Notes under the pieces: generated by a model | What the model saw: only the letters and a program-made list of their open reading frames with translations | Told to the model about the DNA's origin: nothing | The model's database searches: none | Made by a program: the position numbers and the translations under genes | Assembly: GCA_018242505.1 (NCBI GenBank) | Contig: JAFEBU010000017.1 | Span: 110,248 to 174,247, forward strand | Length of the DNA: 64,000 nt | Direction of reading: 5' to 3' | Origin: Pseudomonadota bacterium | GTDB taxonomy: Bacteria; Pseudomonadota; Alphaproteobacteria; Reyranellales; Reyranellaceae | Part shown: piece by piece, positions 42,403 to 50,540 of the stretch | How positions within the stretch are numbered: position 1 is the stretch's first letter | Layout: each line of letters begins with the position of its first letter

Positions 42403-42731
42403 CGGCCTTCCGCAACGTCGCCGACACGCTGCGGTCGCTCGAGAACGATGCCGTCACCTTCAAGGCCGCCGTCGATGCCGAGCGCGCCGCCCGGCTCAGC
42501 CTCGACATCACGCATCGGCGGATGGCGGCGGGTGACGCCGGCATCCTCGACGTGCTGACCGCCGAGTCGACCTATCGCGCGGCATTGAACACGCTCGTGC
42601 TGGCACGCGCGGCCCGCTACTCCGACACCGCCGCGCTCTTCCAGGCGCTGGGCGGCGGCTGGTGGAACAGGGATGCCGCAGGCAACCCCGATCTCGCCCG
42701 GCGCGCCGCCTGCAAGCCGCCGTCGAAATGA
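42390..42731 (+). pseudogene. 3-prime tail of a TolC/NodT-type outer membrane efflux protein
   Basis: Reads VLTAFRNVADTLRSLENDAV, then A-R-L-S-L-D-I-T-H-R-R-M-A-A-G-D-A-G and V-L-T-A-E-S-T-Y-R-A-A-L-N, the last coiled-coil of NodT-family proteins. It ends with a Lys-rich tail and TGA. It begins at the deletion junction inside the response regulator and has no start of its own. Confidence 0.75.
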
Positions 42732-42779
42732 GGCTCTTCGGACCGCGAGCGTCAAAGCGCGGAGGTGACTCCGCGCGAT

Positions 42780-42803
42780 GCTCGCCCATGCTCATGGGCG
42801 AGC
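42780..42803. terminator. Perfect 10-bp hairpin between convergent genes
   Basis: GCTCGCCCAT, loop GCTC, ATGGGCGAGC. It lacks a T-run but stands between the efflux remnant (plus) and the GH15 gene (minus), a place where bidirectional terminators are common. A REP-like TTCGGACCGCGAGCG copy lies at 42731-42745 and the ACCCTTCGACAAGC motif follows at 42808. Confidence 0.45.
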
Positions 42804-42865
42804 TGGACCCTTCGACAAGCCCAGGGCAGGCGCGCGCGGTCCCGAAAGAACATGAGCGTCGATGA

Positions 42866-45163
42866 CTAGGCCAGCGCGATGCGCTGGTCGCCGCCCTCCC
42901 AGCGCGCGTCGGTCTCCATATATAAGGTGAACTCGAGCGAGCGGTGGCCGGCGAGGTCGACGGCGCCGAGGCGCACGCCATGGCGGCCGAACGGCAACGG
43001 CGCCGATCTGCGGTCGGCGATGCCCTGCCAGCCGTCGAAGCCCATATGCAGGGTAAAGGGCTGGGCGAGGTCGATCACCAGCTCGCGCTCCGCCGGCAAG
43101 GCGTCGAACGGCGTGTCGAGCCGCCAGAACCACGTGCCGGCCCGGCCCCCGGTCGCGGCGAGATGCGCCTCGACGCTCGCCAGCAATTCGAGCGGCCGCT
43201 TCTTTTCGCGCGCAACCAGGAGCTTCAGGAACTCGGCATGCGCCCAGACCAGCGGCATGGCGCTGCCCGAGGGCTTGCCGGGCTCGAGCATGCGCGCCGG
43301 GATCGCCGGCCCGTCCCACACCTGCTCGGGGATCAGGCCGCCCGGTCCGGTCATGCGCGTCATCGTCTCGAGCCAGGGCAGCGGATCCTGGCCGGCCAGC
43401 AGGTCGAAGTGGCCGCGCTCGCCTGCCAGCAGCGGCCAGGCGCGGCCGATGCCGCTGCCGTCGAACGGGCTGCCGTTCTCCTTCTCGCCGTAGCCGTCGC
43501 CGTTGTAGCGGCGATAGGCGATGCCCTGCGGCGTCTCGACCCGGAGCAGCGCGTCGGCGATCCTGAGCGAATCGAGGATGCGCGGATCGTCGGCTTTGCG
43601 CAGGCCGAGCCGCACGAGATAGAGGAACTCCATGCCCACCAGCGCCTTCGCCTCGACCGTCTCGCCGCTGCGGTTCTTCACATTGATGCGTCCGCACAGG
43701 CCGCCGTCGAGCACCGCGGGCCCCAGCCGCACGTAATAGCCGGCAACGCCGTGCGCGACGGCCAGCGGGCCGTCGGTCGTGTAGGTCCAGTCCTCGATGC
43801 GCTCGTTCCAGCAGTCGGCGAGCGCCAGAACATAGTCGCGCTCCTCGCCGTCGAGGAACGCGGCCGCCGCGATCAGCGCCACGATCTCGATGCCGAGGGT
43901 GAACGGGCTGATCCCGGCATTCTCCTCCCAGCGATCCTGCGCGCTGATCGGGCCGTGCTGCACGAGATAGCCCACCGCGCGCCGCACCATCGCCTCGACG
44001 CCGCCGACGCCGTTCAGCGCGCCCTGCTCGGCGAGCTTGGCCGCGAGCAGGATCGGAAAGCCGACCTCGTCGAGCTGGATGCCGTCCCAGAAAGCGCGGC
44101 CGTCGGGGAAGGTGTTCTGGCTCCAGTGGCCGTCGTCGCGCTGGGTGGCGATCAGGTAGCAGAGCATCCAGATCGCATCCTCGATCTCGCCGACCGCGAT
44201 CAGCGCCAGCCCGGCCTCGACGCAGTCGCGCGCCCACACCAGGTGATAGCCGCCCGAGCTGTCGCTCGAATTGCCCCACGGCACGCTGAGGCTGGCCACG
44301 ATCGAGCCGGGGAAGCTGCGATCCTCGTGGACCTTGAGCACGACCGCCGAAAGATAGGCCTCGCGCTGGACCGCGAGCGAGCCGGCCGGGATCACGAGCT
44401 TCGTGCCCCACGCCTCCCAGTCGTCGATGAAACGCTGGCGCGCGCCGTCATAACCCTCGGCTAGCGCCGAGCGGGCGAGCGTGCGGGCGCCCTCGACATG
44501 CTGGGAGAAGCCCAGCGCCAGCACGCCCTCGCTCCCGCCGAGCTCGCCCAGCAGCGCGACATTGCCGTCGCGCGCCTCGGAGAAGGTCCAGCTCATCCGG
44601 CCGTTGCGGTCGAAATCCTGCCAGCCGTCGGAGACGCCGACATAGCCGGCGCTCGCGCGCGAAAAGCCCGACTCGCTCACCAGGCAGAGCGCGTTGTTGC
44701 CCTTCCAGGCCGCGAGATCCGCACCGGCCTCGGCGGTGTTGCCCTCGCCCGAGTTGCCGAGATGCGGCGACAGCAGCACGTAGAGCGTGTTGCCTTCGCC
44801 TTCGAGCTGCCACGAGATCAGCAGTGCGTCGCGCAGCGGATCGGGCAGGAGCTCGATCGTGAGCCGGTAGAAGTCGCCCTCGTGCACCACGCGCGGCAGC
44901 GGCACGTAAGGCTCGGGCACCGAGACGGTATAGTGCGCGACGCGCTTCACCTCCGACCAGCCACCGGGCCCGGCGACGATGAAGCCGAGGTCGCGGATCT
45001 GCGGCGTACCCGTCGCCGGCCAGTAGATCTCGTTCACGATGCCGAAGCCCATCGTGACCCACAGGCGCGCCGGTCCCAGCGCCGTCGTCACCAGGTCCTT
45101 GGCGCTCGACGTCCAGGTCGGCCGGATGCCGGGCGCGCCCGGCGCAAGGGTCGAAGTCGACAT
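42866..45163 (-). CDS. Glycoside hydrolase family 15 (glucoamylase-like)
   Basis: A 765-residue enzyme with an N-terminal beta-sandwich (to about 270) and an (alpha/alpha)6 barrel. Marks are S-G-G-Y-H-L-V-W-A-R-D, SQNTFPDGRAFWDGIQLDE, W-E-E-N-A-G with the general acid Glu, and G-L-I-P-E-Q-V-W-D-G with the base Glu. Such enzymes release glucose from alpha-glucans or trehalose. There is no signal peptide, so it probably acts in the cytosol. The ATG at 45163 gives a natural start; three CGGAATGGGCCC repeats lie upstream near 45248-45280. Confidence 0.88.
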   Translation of the reverse strand: MSTSTLAPGAPGIRPTWTSSAKDLVTTALGPARLWVTMGFGIVNEIYWPATGTPQIRDLGFIVAGPGGWSEVKRVAHYTVSVPEPYVPLPRVVHEGDFYRLTIELLPDPLRDALLISWQLEGEGNTLYVLLSPHLGNSGEGNTAEAGADLAAWKGNNALCLVSESGFSRASAGYVGVSDGWQDFDRNGRMSWTFSEARDGNVALLGELGGSEGVLALGFSQHVEGARTLARSALAEGYDGARQRFIDDWEAWGTKLVIPAGSLAVQREAYLSAVVLKVHEDRSFPGSIVASLSVPWGNSSDSSGGYHLVWARDCVEAGLALIAVGEIEDAIWMLCYLIATQRDDGHWSQNTFPDGRAFWDGIQLDEVGFPILLAAKLAEQGALNGVGGVEAMVRRAVGYLVQHGPISAQDRWEENAGISPFTLGIEIVALIAAAAFLDGEERDYVLALADCWNERIEDWTYTTDGPLAVAHGVAGYYVRLGPAVLDGGLCGRINVKNRSGETVEAKALVGMEFLYLVRLGLRKADDPRILDSLRIADALLRVETPQGIAYRRYNGDGYGEKENGSPFDGSGIGRAWPLLAGERGHFDLLAGQDPLPWLETMTRMTGPGGLIPEQVWDGPAIPARMLEPGKPSGSAMPLVWAHAEFLKLLVAREKKRPLELLASVEAHLAATGGRAGTWFWRLDTPFDALPAERELVIDLAQPFTLHMGFDGWQGIADRRSAPLPFGRHGVRLGAVDLAGHRSLEFTLYMETDARWEGGDQRIALA

Positions 45164-45399
45164 GCCCGGAGGGTGCCGCTCTATCGCGCCACGGGCAAGC
45201 GGCGTGGCCGTCGCAGGAATTTCGCGATATGCGATCGTCCTCCCCGCGGAATGGGCCCGCGGAATGGGCCCACGGAATGGGGAGGTGGCACTGTCACAGA
45301 GCGACGGAAGGGCCGGTGTTCCCCATCGCAACGCTCATGCCCCTCCGCCTGCAGCGCGGGGTGCCTCCCACTTCGTGGGAGGCAGTGCCGCTGTGTGCC

Positions 45400-46989
45400 T
45401 TATTGAGCTTTCACGGCAGAGGGAGCGGCGTGCACGGACCGCTTCAGCGCATCGGCCATCTTCTCGGCGATCGTCACCGTGGTGAGATGGGTGTTGGCGC
45501 GCACCACCGTGGGCATGATCGAGGCGTCGATGACGCGCAGGCCGGTGCAGCCGATCACCCGGCACTCCGGATCGACCACCGAACGCGGATCGTCCGGCGC
45601 ACCCATGCGGCAGGTGCCGCTGGCATGCTGGGCGTCCGAGCATTCGGCGAACATCCAGTCGTCGAGCGCCTGCGGCGAAAGCTCGTCCTCGATCGAGCGT
45701 CCGGTCGAGCCGTATTCGACGCGCGTGGCGATCGCCTGCATGTCGGGATGGCGGCAGAGCTCGCGCATCCGGCGCACGCCGTCGGCCATGCGCACATAGT
45801 CGCTCTCGTGCGAGAGCATGCGCTCGTCGACCTGCGGATCGATCGCCGGATCGCGGGTGGCGATCCGCACCGTGCCCTCGCTCAGCGCCTGGAACGCCGA
45901 AACCGCGAGCCGGGCGCGCGCCGTGCCGCCGTCCTCCTCGGGCCGGAGGTTGCCCGCGATCATGATCATGTCGTTGACGCCGGCGCCCGCGAGGTTCGAG
46001 GAATAGCGCACGCAGCAATTGGTGTGGCGGTGCATCAGCGTCGAGACACGCGCCGTCTCGCGCAGGTCGAGCATCAGGCTGAGGATGGGATGGTCGAGCA
46101 AGTGCTGCCCGACCGGCCGGTCGGCCACGACCTCGATGCCGAAGCGCCCCAGCAGATCGCGCGGGCCGATGCCGGAACGTTGCAGGATGGCGGGCGAATG
46201 GATGGCGCCGGCGCACAGCAGCACCTCGCGCCGCGCCCGCACCGTGCGCGCCTCGCCGTCGATCCGCACGCTGACGCCGCTGGCATGGGCGCGGTTGCCC
46301 TCGAAGGCGAGCGTGTCGACCAGCGCATGGCCCACGATCGTGAGGTTGGCGCGCCCGCGCGCCGGTTCGAGATAGCCGTCGTTGGTCGAGATGCGCAGGC
46401 CTGCGCGGCTGTTGATCGCGTAGGGCGACACGCCTGTCCCTTTCGGCGCGTTGTGGTCGTCGCACCAGCCGTAGCCCAGCGCCAGCGCCGCGTCCTTGAC
46501 CGCGCGATCGACGTGGCCCCACGCCTCGACCGGTGCGCGGTAGACCGGGATCGGTCCGCTCGCGCCGTGGTAGGGCGCGTCGGGGAAATCGACGTCGCTC
46601 TCGAGCTTGCGGAAATACGGCAGGACCTCGTCCCAGCCCCAGCCGCGCGCGCCCGATGCGACCCAGTCCTCGAAATCCTCCGGCAGGCCGCGGATCGCGA
46701 TCTGGCCGTTGATGGTCGAACTGCCGCCGATCGCGCGCCCGCGCCACAGGAGCTTCGGCTCCTGCCGCTCGGTGCGCCGGGCCAGGAGCCTGGGCCAGCG
46801 ATAATCGTCGTCGCCGATGGCGCGCAATGGATTGGGGATGCGGATGTGCGGCGGTGTCTCGGCGGTGCGGAAGTCGCGCCCGGCCTCGAGCAGCAGCACC
46901 CGGATCGCCGGATCTTCGCTCAGCCGCGCTGCGAGAACCGCGCCGGCCGAGCCGCCGCCAACGATGACAAAATCGTACTCGTCGTCCAT
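45400..46989 (-). CDS. GMC family FAD-dependent oxidoreductase (choline/alcohol dehydrogenase type)
   Basis: A 529-residue flavoenzyme. The dinucleotide motif is DFVIVGGGSAGAVLAARLSE at 6-25. The GMC signature 1 lies around G-R-A-I-G-G-S-S-T-I-N-G-Q and signature 2 is the G-A-I-H-S-P-A-I-L-Q-R-S-G-I-G stretch. The C-terminal catalytic pair is in QHASGTCRMG and A-N-T-H-L-T-T. It oxidises primary or polyol alcohols; the exact substrate is open. It lies alone between GH15 and the CDF gene. Confidence 0.9.
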   Translation of the reverse strand: MDDEYDFVIVGGGSAGAVLAARLSEDPAIRVLLLEAGRDFRTAETPPHIRIPNPLRAIGDDDYRWPRLLARRTERQEPKLLWRGRAIGGSSTINGQIAIRGLPEDFEDWVASGARGWGWDEVLPYFRKLESDVDFPDAPYHGASGPIPVYRAPVEAWGHVDRAVKDAALALGYGWCDDHNAPKGTGVSPYAINSRAGLRISTNDGYLEPARGRANLTIVGHALVDTLAFEGNRAHASGVSVRIDGEARTVRARREVLLCAGAIHSPAILQRSGIGPRDLLGRFGIEVVADRPVGQHLLDHPILSLMLDLRETARVSTLMHRHTNCCVRYSSNLAGAGVNDMIMIAGNLRPEEDGGTARARLAVSAFQALSEGTVRIATRDPAIDPQVDERMLSHESDYVRMADGVRRMRELCRHPDMQAIATRVEYGSTGRSIEDELSPQALDDWMFAECSDAQHASGTCRMGAPDDPRSVVDPECRVIGCTGLRVIDASIMPTVVRANTHLTTVTIAEKMADALKRSVHAAPSAVKAQ

Positions 46990-47113
46990 CGATCGTCCTT
47001 GTTCCGGTGTCTCCTCCGCCTGCCGGCGAGAGGTGATTTGGCCGGGCGAGAGGTGATTTGACAGGGAAGTGTTATAGGCTCATGCAAAACGATCAGCACC
47101 ATGAGCCAGCACC

Positions 47114-47746
47114 ATGAGCGCGAACTGTTGCCAGCATTGCGAGCCCGATGACGGTGGTCCGGCCTATCGCCGGGCGCTTTGGATCGTGCTCGCCATCAAC
47201 GCGGCCATGTTCATGGTCGAGATTGGCGCCGGCCTGCTGGCCGGCTCGGCCTCCCTGCAGGCCGATGCGCTCGACTTCCTCGGCGATGCGGCCAACTACG
47301 GCATTTCCCTCGTGGTCGTCGGAATGGCGCTGCGCTACCGCGCGATGGCGGCGCTCGCCAAGGGCGCGGCGATGGGCGCCTTCGGGATCTGGGTGCTCGC
47401 CATCACCGGATGGCATCTGTGGCACCACACGGTGCCGCAGGCCGTCACCATGGGTGCGGTGGGCGCCACGGCGCTGATCGCCAACAGCGCATCGTTTGCG
47501 ATCCTCTGGCGCTATCGCGGCGGCGACGCCAACATGCGTTCGGCGTGGATCTGCACGCGCAACGATGTCCTCGGCAATCTCGCGGTGCTGATCGCAGCGG
47601 CCGGCGTATTCGGCACCGGGACAGGCTGGCCCGACGCCATCGTCGCCGCCATCATGGCAGGACTCGCCCTGCAAGGAGCTTGGGTCGTGACGCGGCAGGC
47701 GCGCGGCGAACTGCACGTCTCGCCCGTTCCGATCGCCGCCGAGTAG
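47114..47746 (+). CDS. Cation diffusion facilitator (CDF) family transporter
   Basis: A 210-residue membrane protein with six helices. It has a Cys/His-rich start (S-A-N-C-C-Q-H-C-E), the helix 2 metal site A-D-A-L-D-F-L-G-D-A and the helix 5 site C-T-R-N-D-V-L-G-N. It lacks the C-terminal cytosolic domain of full CDF proteins. It probably exports zinc, cobalt or cadmium. The region before the ATG is a 13-bp duplication (AGCACCATGAGCC), so two ATGs appear in a row; only the second is in frame. Confidence 0.8.
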   Translation: MSANCCQHCEPDDGGPAYRRALWIVLAINAAMFMVEIGAGLLAGSASLQADALDFLGDAANYGISLVVVGMALRYRAMAALAKGAAMGAFGIWVLAITGWHLWHHTVPQAVTMGAVGATALIANSASFAILWRYRGGDANMRSAWICTRNDVLGNLAVLIAAAGVFGTGTGWPDAIVAAIMAGLALQGAWVVTRQARGELHVSPVPIAAE

Positions 47747-47795
47747 GCGGCGAATTGCCACTCACCGATCGGATTTGCCACTCACCGATCGATGC

Positions 47796-48188
47796 CTAGC
47801 GCACTGGACAGCCCAGGTGTCCTTCCTGGCAATTCGACAGGAGTTCGAGGTCCTTCACGCGCTGCAGGGTCATCCGCGTTTTGCATTGATCGACGAGCAT
47901 CGGATGAATCGAGCCACCGACCGTGTCCCTGGTTTCGAAGGCGCACTCGATTTCCCTGAAATGAAGCCATGCTTCCTGAGTTTCACGAAAGCCAGCCATG
48001 GTTTCGGCTGCGTATTTCGTCTCCAGGCGCGTGTAGAATCTCCTTAGCTGCTCCTCCGCCTCCCGAAGCCCGCGTCCCGCCTGCCCGTTCATCTCCGATT
48101 GGGTTTGCGCCCAAGCTGGAGCTGCGAAAATCGTCGTCACGACCAGGCCGATGGCGACAAGATGATGATTAAGATGATGTGGTCGCAT
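47796..48188 (-). CDS. Exported LprI-like protein (DUF1311)
   Basis: A 130-residue periplasmic protein. The signal peptide ends near A-P-A-W-A-Q. Mature part: LREAEEQLRRFYTRLETKYA, then Q-E-A-W-L-H-F-R-E-I-E-C-A-F-E and two further Cys pairs (D-Q-C-K-T-R-M and N-C-Q-E-G-H-L-G-C). The W-x-x-F-R-x-x-x-C pattern marks DUF1311/LprI, members of which inhibit lysozyme. A 20-bp near-duplication (GCCACTCACCGATCG) follows the gene. Confidence 0.78.
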   Translation of the reverse strand: MRPHHLNHHLVAIGLVVTTIFAAPAWAQTQSEMNGQAGRGLREAEEQLRRFYTRLETKYAAETMAGFRETQEAWLHFREIECAFETRDTVGGSIHPMLVDQCKTRMTLQRVKDLELLSNCQEGHLGCPVR

Positions 48189-48232
48189 CGCTGCACGTCG
48201 TCCCTCTTTTGCGCCACCATGCCGCCGAGCCG

Positions 48233-48323
48233 CGTCACCGGGCCGCGTCACTGGGCAACGTCACCGGGCCACGTCACTGGGCCACGTCACTGGGCCACGT
48301 CACCGCGCCACGTCACCGGCAAA
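48233..48323. repeat. Seven tandem copies of a 13-bp unit
   Basis: CGTCACCGGGCCA and variants (C or T at position 7, final two bases variable) are repeated seven times with exact 13-base spacing, upstream of the divergent YidB-like and LprI-like genes. Confidence 0.92.
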
Positions 48324-48420
48324 CGCATCCATCGCACGTATGACGAGAATCGCGATAGACAAGGCCATCGTTCGTCTGGCAGCGTGATCGCAGATTGACA
48401 GGCAACGTGCGGAGGCGACG

Positions 48421-49134
48421 ATGGGCCTGATGGACATCCTGAACGGCATGCAGAACGGACCTCGCGGCGGGGCGGACCGTTCCGGCGGCGGCGGCATGTC
48501 GCCGCTCACCATGGCCCTGCTGGCCCTGCTGGCCTACAAGGCGATGAAGAGCTTCGGCGGCAGCCAGGCGACGGCGCCTGCCGCTCCCGCTCCGACCGGC
48601 ACGCCGTCCCTTCCTGGCGCAGCGCCGACCGGCGGTGCGGCCGGCGGCGGCCTCACCGCCGGACTCGACGATCTTCTGCGCGGTGGCGGCGCCAGTGCAG
48701 GTACCGGTGCGGGCGCGGGTGCCGGTGCGGGCGGCCTCGGAGGACTCGGTGGAATCCTGAGCGGACTCCAGGGCGGCGCCGGCGCGGGCGGGCTCGGCGG
48801 GATCCTGGGAGGCCTGCTGGGCGGGGCCGGCGCGGCCGGTGGACTCGGCGGCCTGCTTACCGGCGGGCTGGGCGAGCTGCTCGACCAGTTCCATGGCGCG
48901 GGCAAGGGCGCTGCGGCGAGTTCGTGGGTCGGCGGCGGCCAGAACCATGCGCTCTCGACCGAAGATCTCGCACAGGTGCTGACGCCCGACCAGATCGACT
49001 TCCTCACCCAGCAGACCGGGATGTCGCGCCAGGCGCTGCTGTCGGGCCTCAGCGAGCAATTGCCGGGCCTGGTCGACCAGCTCACACCCGACGGTCGCCT
49101 GCCGACCGCCGACGAAATGAACCGCGTCGTCTGA
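48421..49134 (+). CDS. YidB-like protein (DUF937), glycine-rich
   Basis: A 237-residue protein. The N-terminus has a short hydrophobic stretch (LTMALLALLAY), followed by a long Gly/Ala/Leu low-complexity middle (about 70-155). The C-terminal YidB domain has H-A-L-S-T-E-D-L-A-Q-V-L-T-P-D-Q-I and LLSGLSEQLPGLVDQLTPDG. The family is conserved but uncharacterised. It is followed 16 bases later by a GlsB-like gene, probably one operon for envelope stress. Confidence 0.85.
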   Translation: MGLMDILNGMQNGPRGGADRSGGGGMSPLTMALLALLAYKAMKSFGGSQATAPAAPAPTGTPSLPGAAPTGGAAGGGLTAGLDDLLRGGGASAGTGAGAGAGAGGLGGLGGILSGLQGGAGAGGLGGILGGLLGGAGAAGGLGGLLTGGLGELLDQFHGAGKGAAASSWVGGGQNHALSTEDLAQVLTPDQIDFLTQQTGMSRQALLSGLSEQLPGLVDQLTPDGRLPTADEMNRVV

Positions 49135-49150
49135 CTGGAACGGAGCAACC

Positions 49151-49411
49151 ATGGGCGGCTTTCTCTGGATCGTGCTGATCGGCTTCGTGGCGGGCATCCT
49201 CGCCCGTCTGCTCTCGTCGGCGCCGAACAAACCCACCGGCTTCATCCTGACGACGGTGCTCGGCATCGCCGGCGCCTTCCTCGCGACCTTCGTCGGCCAG
49301 GCCGTCGGCTGGTACGCGCCCGACCAGGGTGCGGGCTTCATCGCCGCCACCGTGGGCGCGATCGTGGTGCTCTTCATCTGGAGCCGCATCGCCGCCGCCC
49401 GCGCGCGCTAG
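49151..49411 (+). CDS. GlsB/YeaQ/YmgE family small membrane protein
   Basis: An 86-residue protein with three hydrophobic segments and the Gly-rich family pattern (I-V-L-I-G-F-V-A-G-I-L-A-R, TTVLGIAGAFLATFVGQAVG). It is usually induced by stress or stationary phase. An upstream GGAACGGAGC provides the ribosome site. Confidence 0.85.
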   Translation: MGGFLWIVLIGFVAGILARLLSSAPNKPTGFILTTVLGIAGAFLATFVGQAVGWYAPDQGAGFIAATVGAIVVLFIWSRIAAARAR

Positions 49412-49451
49412 GTTTACGCGCGCGCACTCTCTCGTCTGTCAGCGCCGCCGA

Positions 49452-49814
49452 TCAGCGGGGCTCCAGGCGCAGCGTGGTCGCGAGCACGTGGGGCTGCACC
49501 ATCGATTGTGCGTAGGGGCTCGCCCGGTACTTTCTGAGATATTCGCGGCTCGCGCGATCCACGGCCGCCGGGTCGGTCGCCGGGACCGCCTGCACCGCGA
49601 GCTGCCGGCCGCCGACGTCCAGCATGGCCGGCCCGCCCTTCGCGAGGTCGCGATACCAGCGCCCCTTGGGGCCGCGCACCGAGCGCACGAAGACCTCGTC
49701 GTCGGACACGACCGCCCAGATCGTGACCGCGTTCGCCGGGTGACTGCCGGTCCGGATCGCGACTTCCTGCTGATCGTGCACGGCCTTGAGCGTGTCCGCA
49801 GGGAACTGCGTCAT
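49452..49814 (-). CDS. DUF2255 family protein
   Basis: A 120-residue split-barrel protein related to F420/FMN-binding stress proteins: EVAIRTGSHPANAVTIWAVV, the V-R-S-V-R-G-P-K-G-R-W-Y-R-D loop and a C-terminal helix R-E-Y-L-R-K-Y. The cofactor is not known. A TGTGCTGAA-type tandem repeat (49850-49925) lies upstream of its start. Confidence 0.78.
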   Translation of the reverse strand: MTQFPADTLKAVHDQQEVAIRTGSHPANAVTIWAVVSDDEVFVRSVRGPKGRWYRDLAKGGPAMLDVGGRQLAVQAVPATDPAAVDRASREYLRKYRASPYAQSMVQPHVLATTLRLEPR

Positions 49815-49849
49815 GGTTCGACCTCCGACGTGAGAAGGAAGCGATGGTG

Positions 49850-49925
49850 CTGTGCTGAAGGAGCCTGTGTTGAACCTGTGCTGATGGTGCCTGTGCTGAA
49901 CTTGTGCTGAACCTGTGCTGAAGGC
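49850..49925. repeat. Degenerate TGTGCTGAA(C/G) repeat
   Basis: About six copies of (A/C)CTGTGCTGAAGGxGCCTG-like units of 13-22 bases. Beyond it, 49926-50241 contains no gene that I can support. Confidence 0.7.
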
Positions 49926-50241
49926 GCCTGTCAGGCTTTGCCTTCAACGCAGGAGAGGCTGCGGCGTTGCGTTTCGACGGCAAGGATGACGGCGAGGACT
50001 CGGGCCGGACGCATTGCGGCTCCATGCGATGGATGCCCGGATGATCTCGAACCTTGCGATCCACCCGCAAGCGGCCGCCAGTTATTGCCGTGCTGGCGAT
50101 GATCGACGCTGGGGGGCAGGACCTGATCCAGGCCGCGACCCTGCTGGAAGGTCAGGCAATGTCGTGCCCCCGGTGGGCGGGTTCCACCGACACCCGCAGC
50201 CCCTTCCCGCCTTCCCGGAAGAAGACGCAGGAGCGGTCGAG

Positions 50242-50540
50242 CCGTCTGTTGAAAAGCCGGGGACTACGACATGACGCGCTGCAATCGAATCGAGAGCGGC
50301 ACACTCTTGAATCTCACAATCCTGAATCTCGCAATCCCGAACCCAGCGTGCGGTCTCGGCGCTGAATCGATATTGCCCGGACGTGTGGTTCAAAACCCTT
50401 CTTCAACAGCCTGATAGCTGCCCTTGAACGATATTGCCTGGACGCGCGGCTCAAAACCCTTCTTCACCAGCCTGCTAGCTGCCCTTGAATCGATATTGCC
50501 TGGACGCGCGGCTCAAAACCCTTCTTCAACAGCCTGCTAG
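50242..50540 (-). mobile_element. Short inverted-repeat element (MITE-like), copy C, with two extra end units
   Basis: In minus orientation the element runs from TATCAGGCTGTTGAAGAAGG (from 50416) to CTTTTCAACAGACGG (50242). Its interior matches copy B (GTCCGGGCAATATCGATTCA, GCGCCGAGACCGC). The end is then repeated twice more in 61-62 bp steps, giving ends at 50417, 50478 and 50540. The outermost TAG is the stop codon of the oxygenase gene. Confidence 0.75.
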
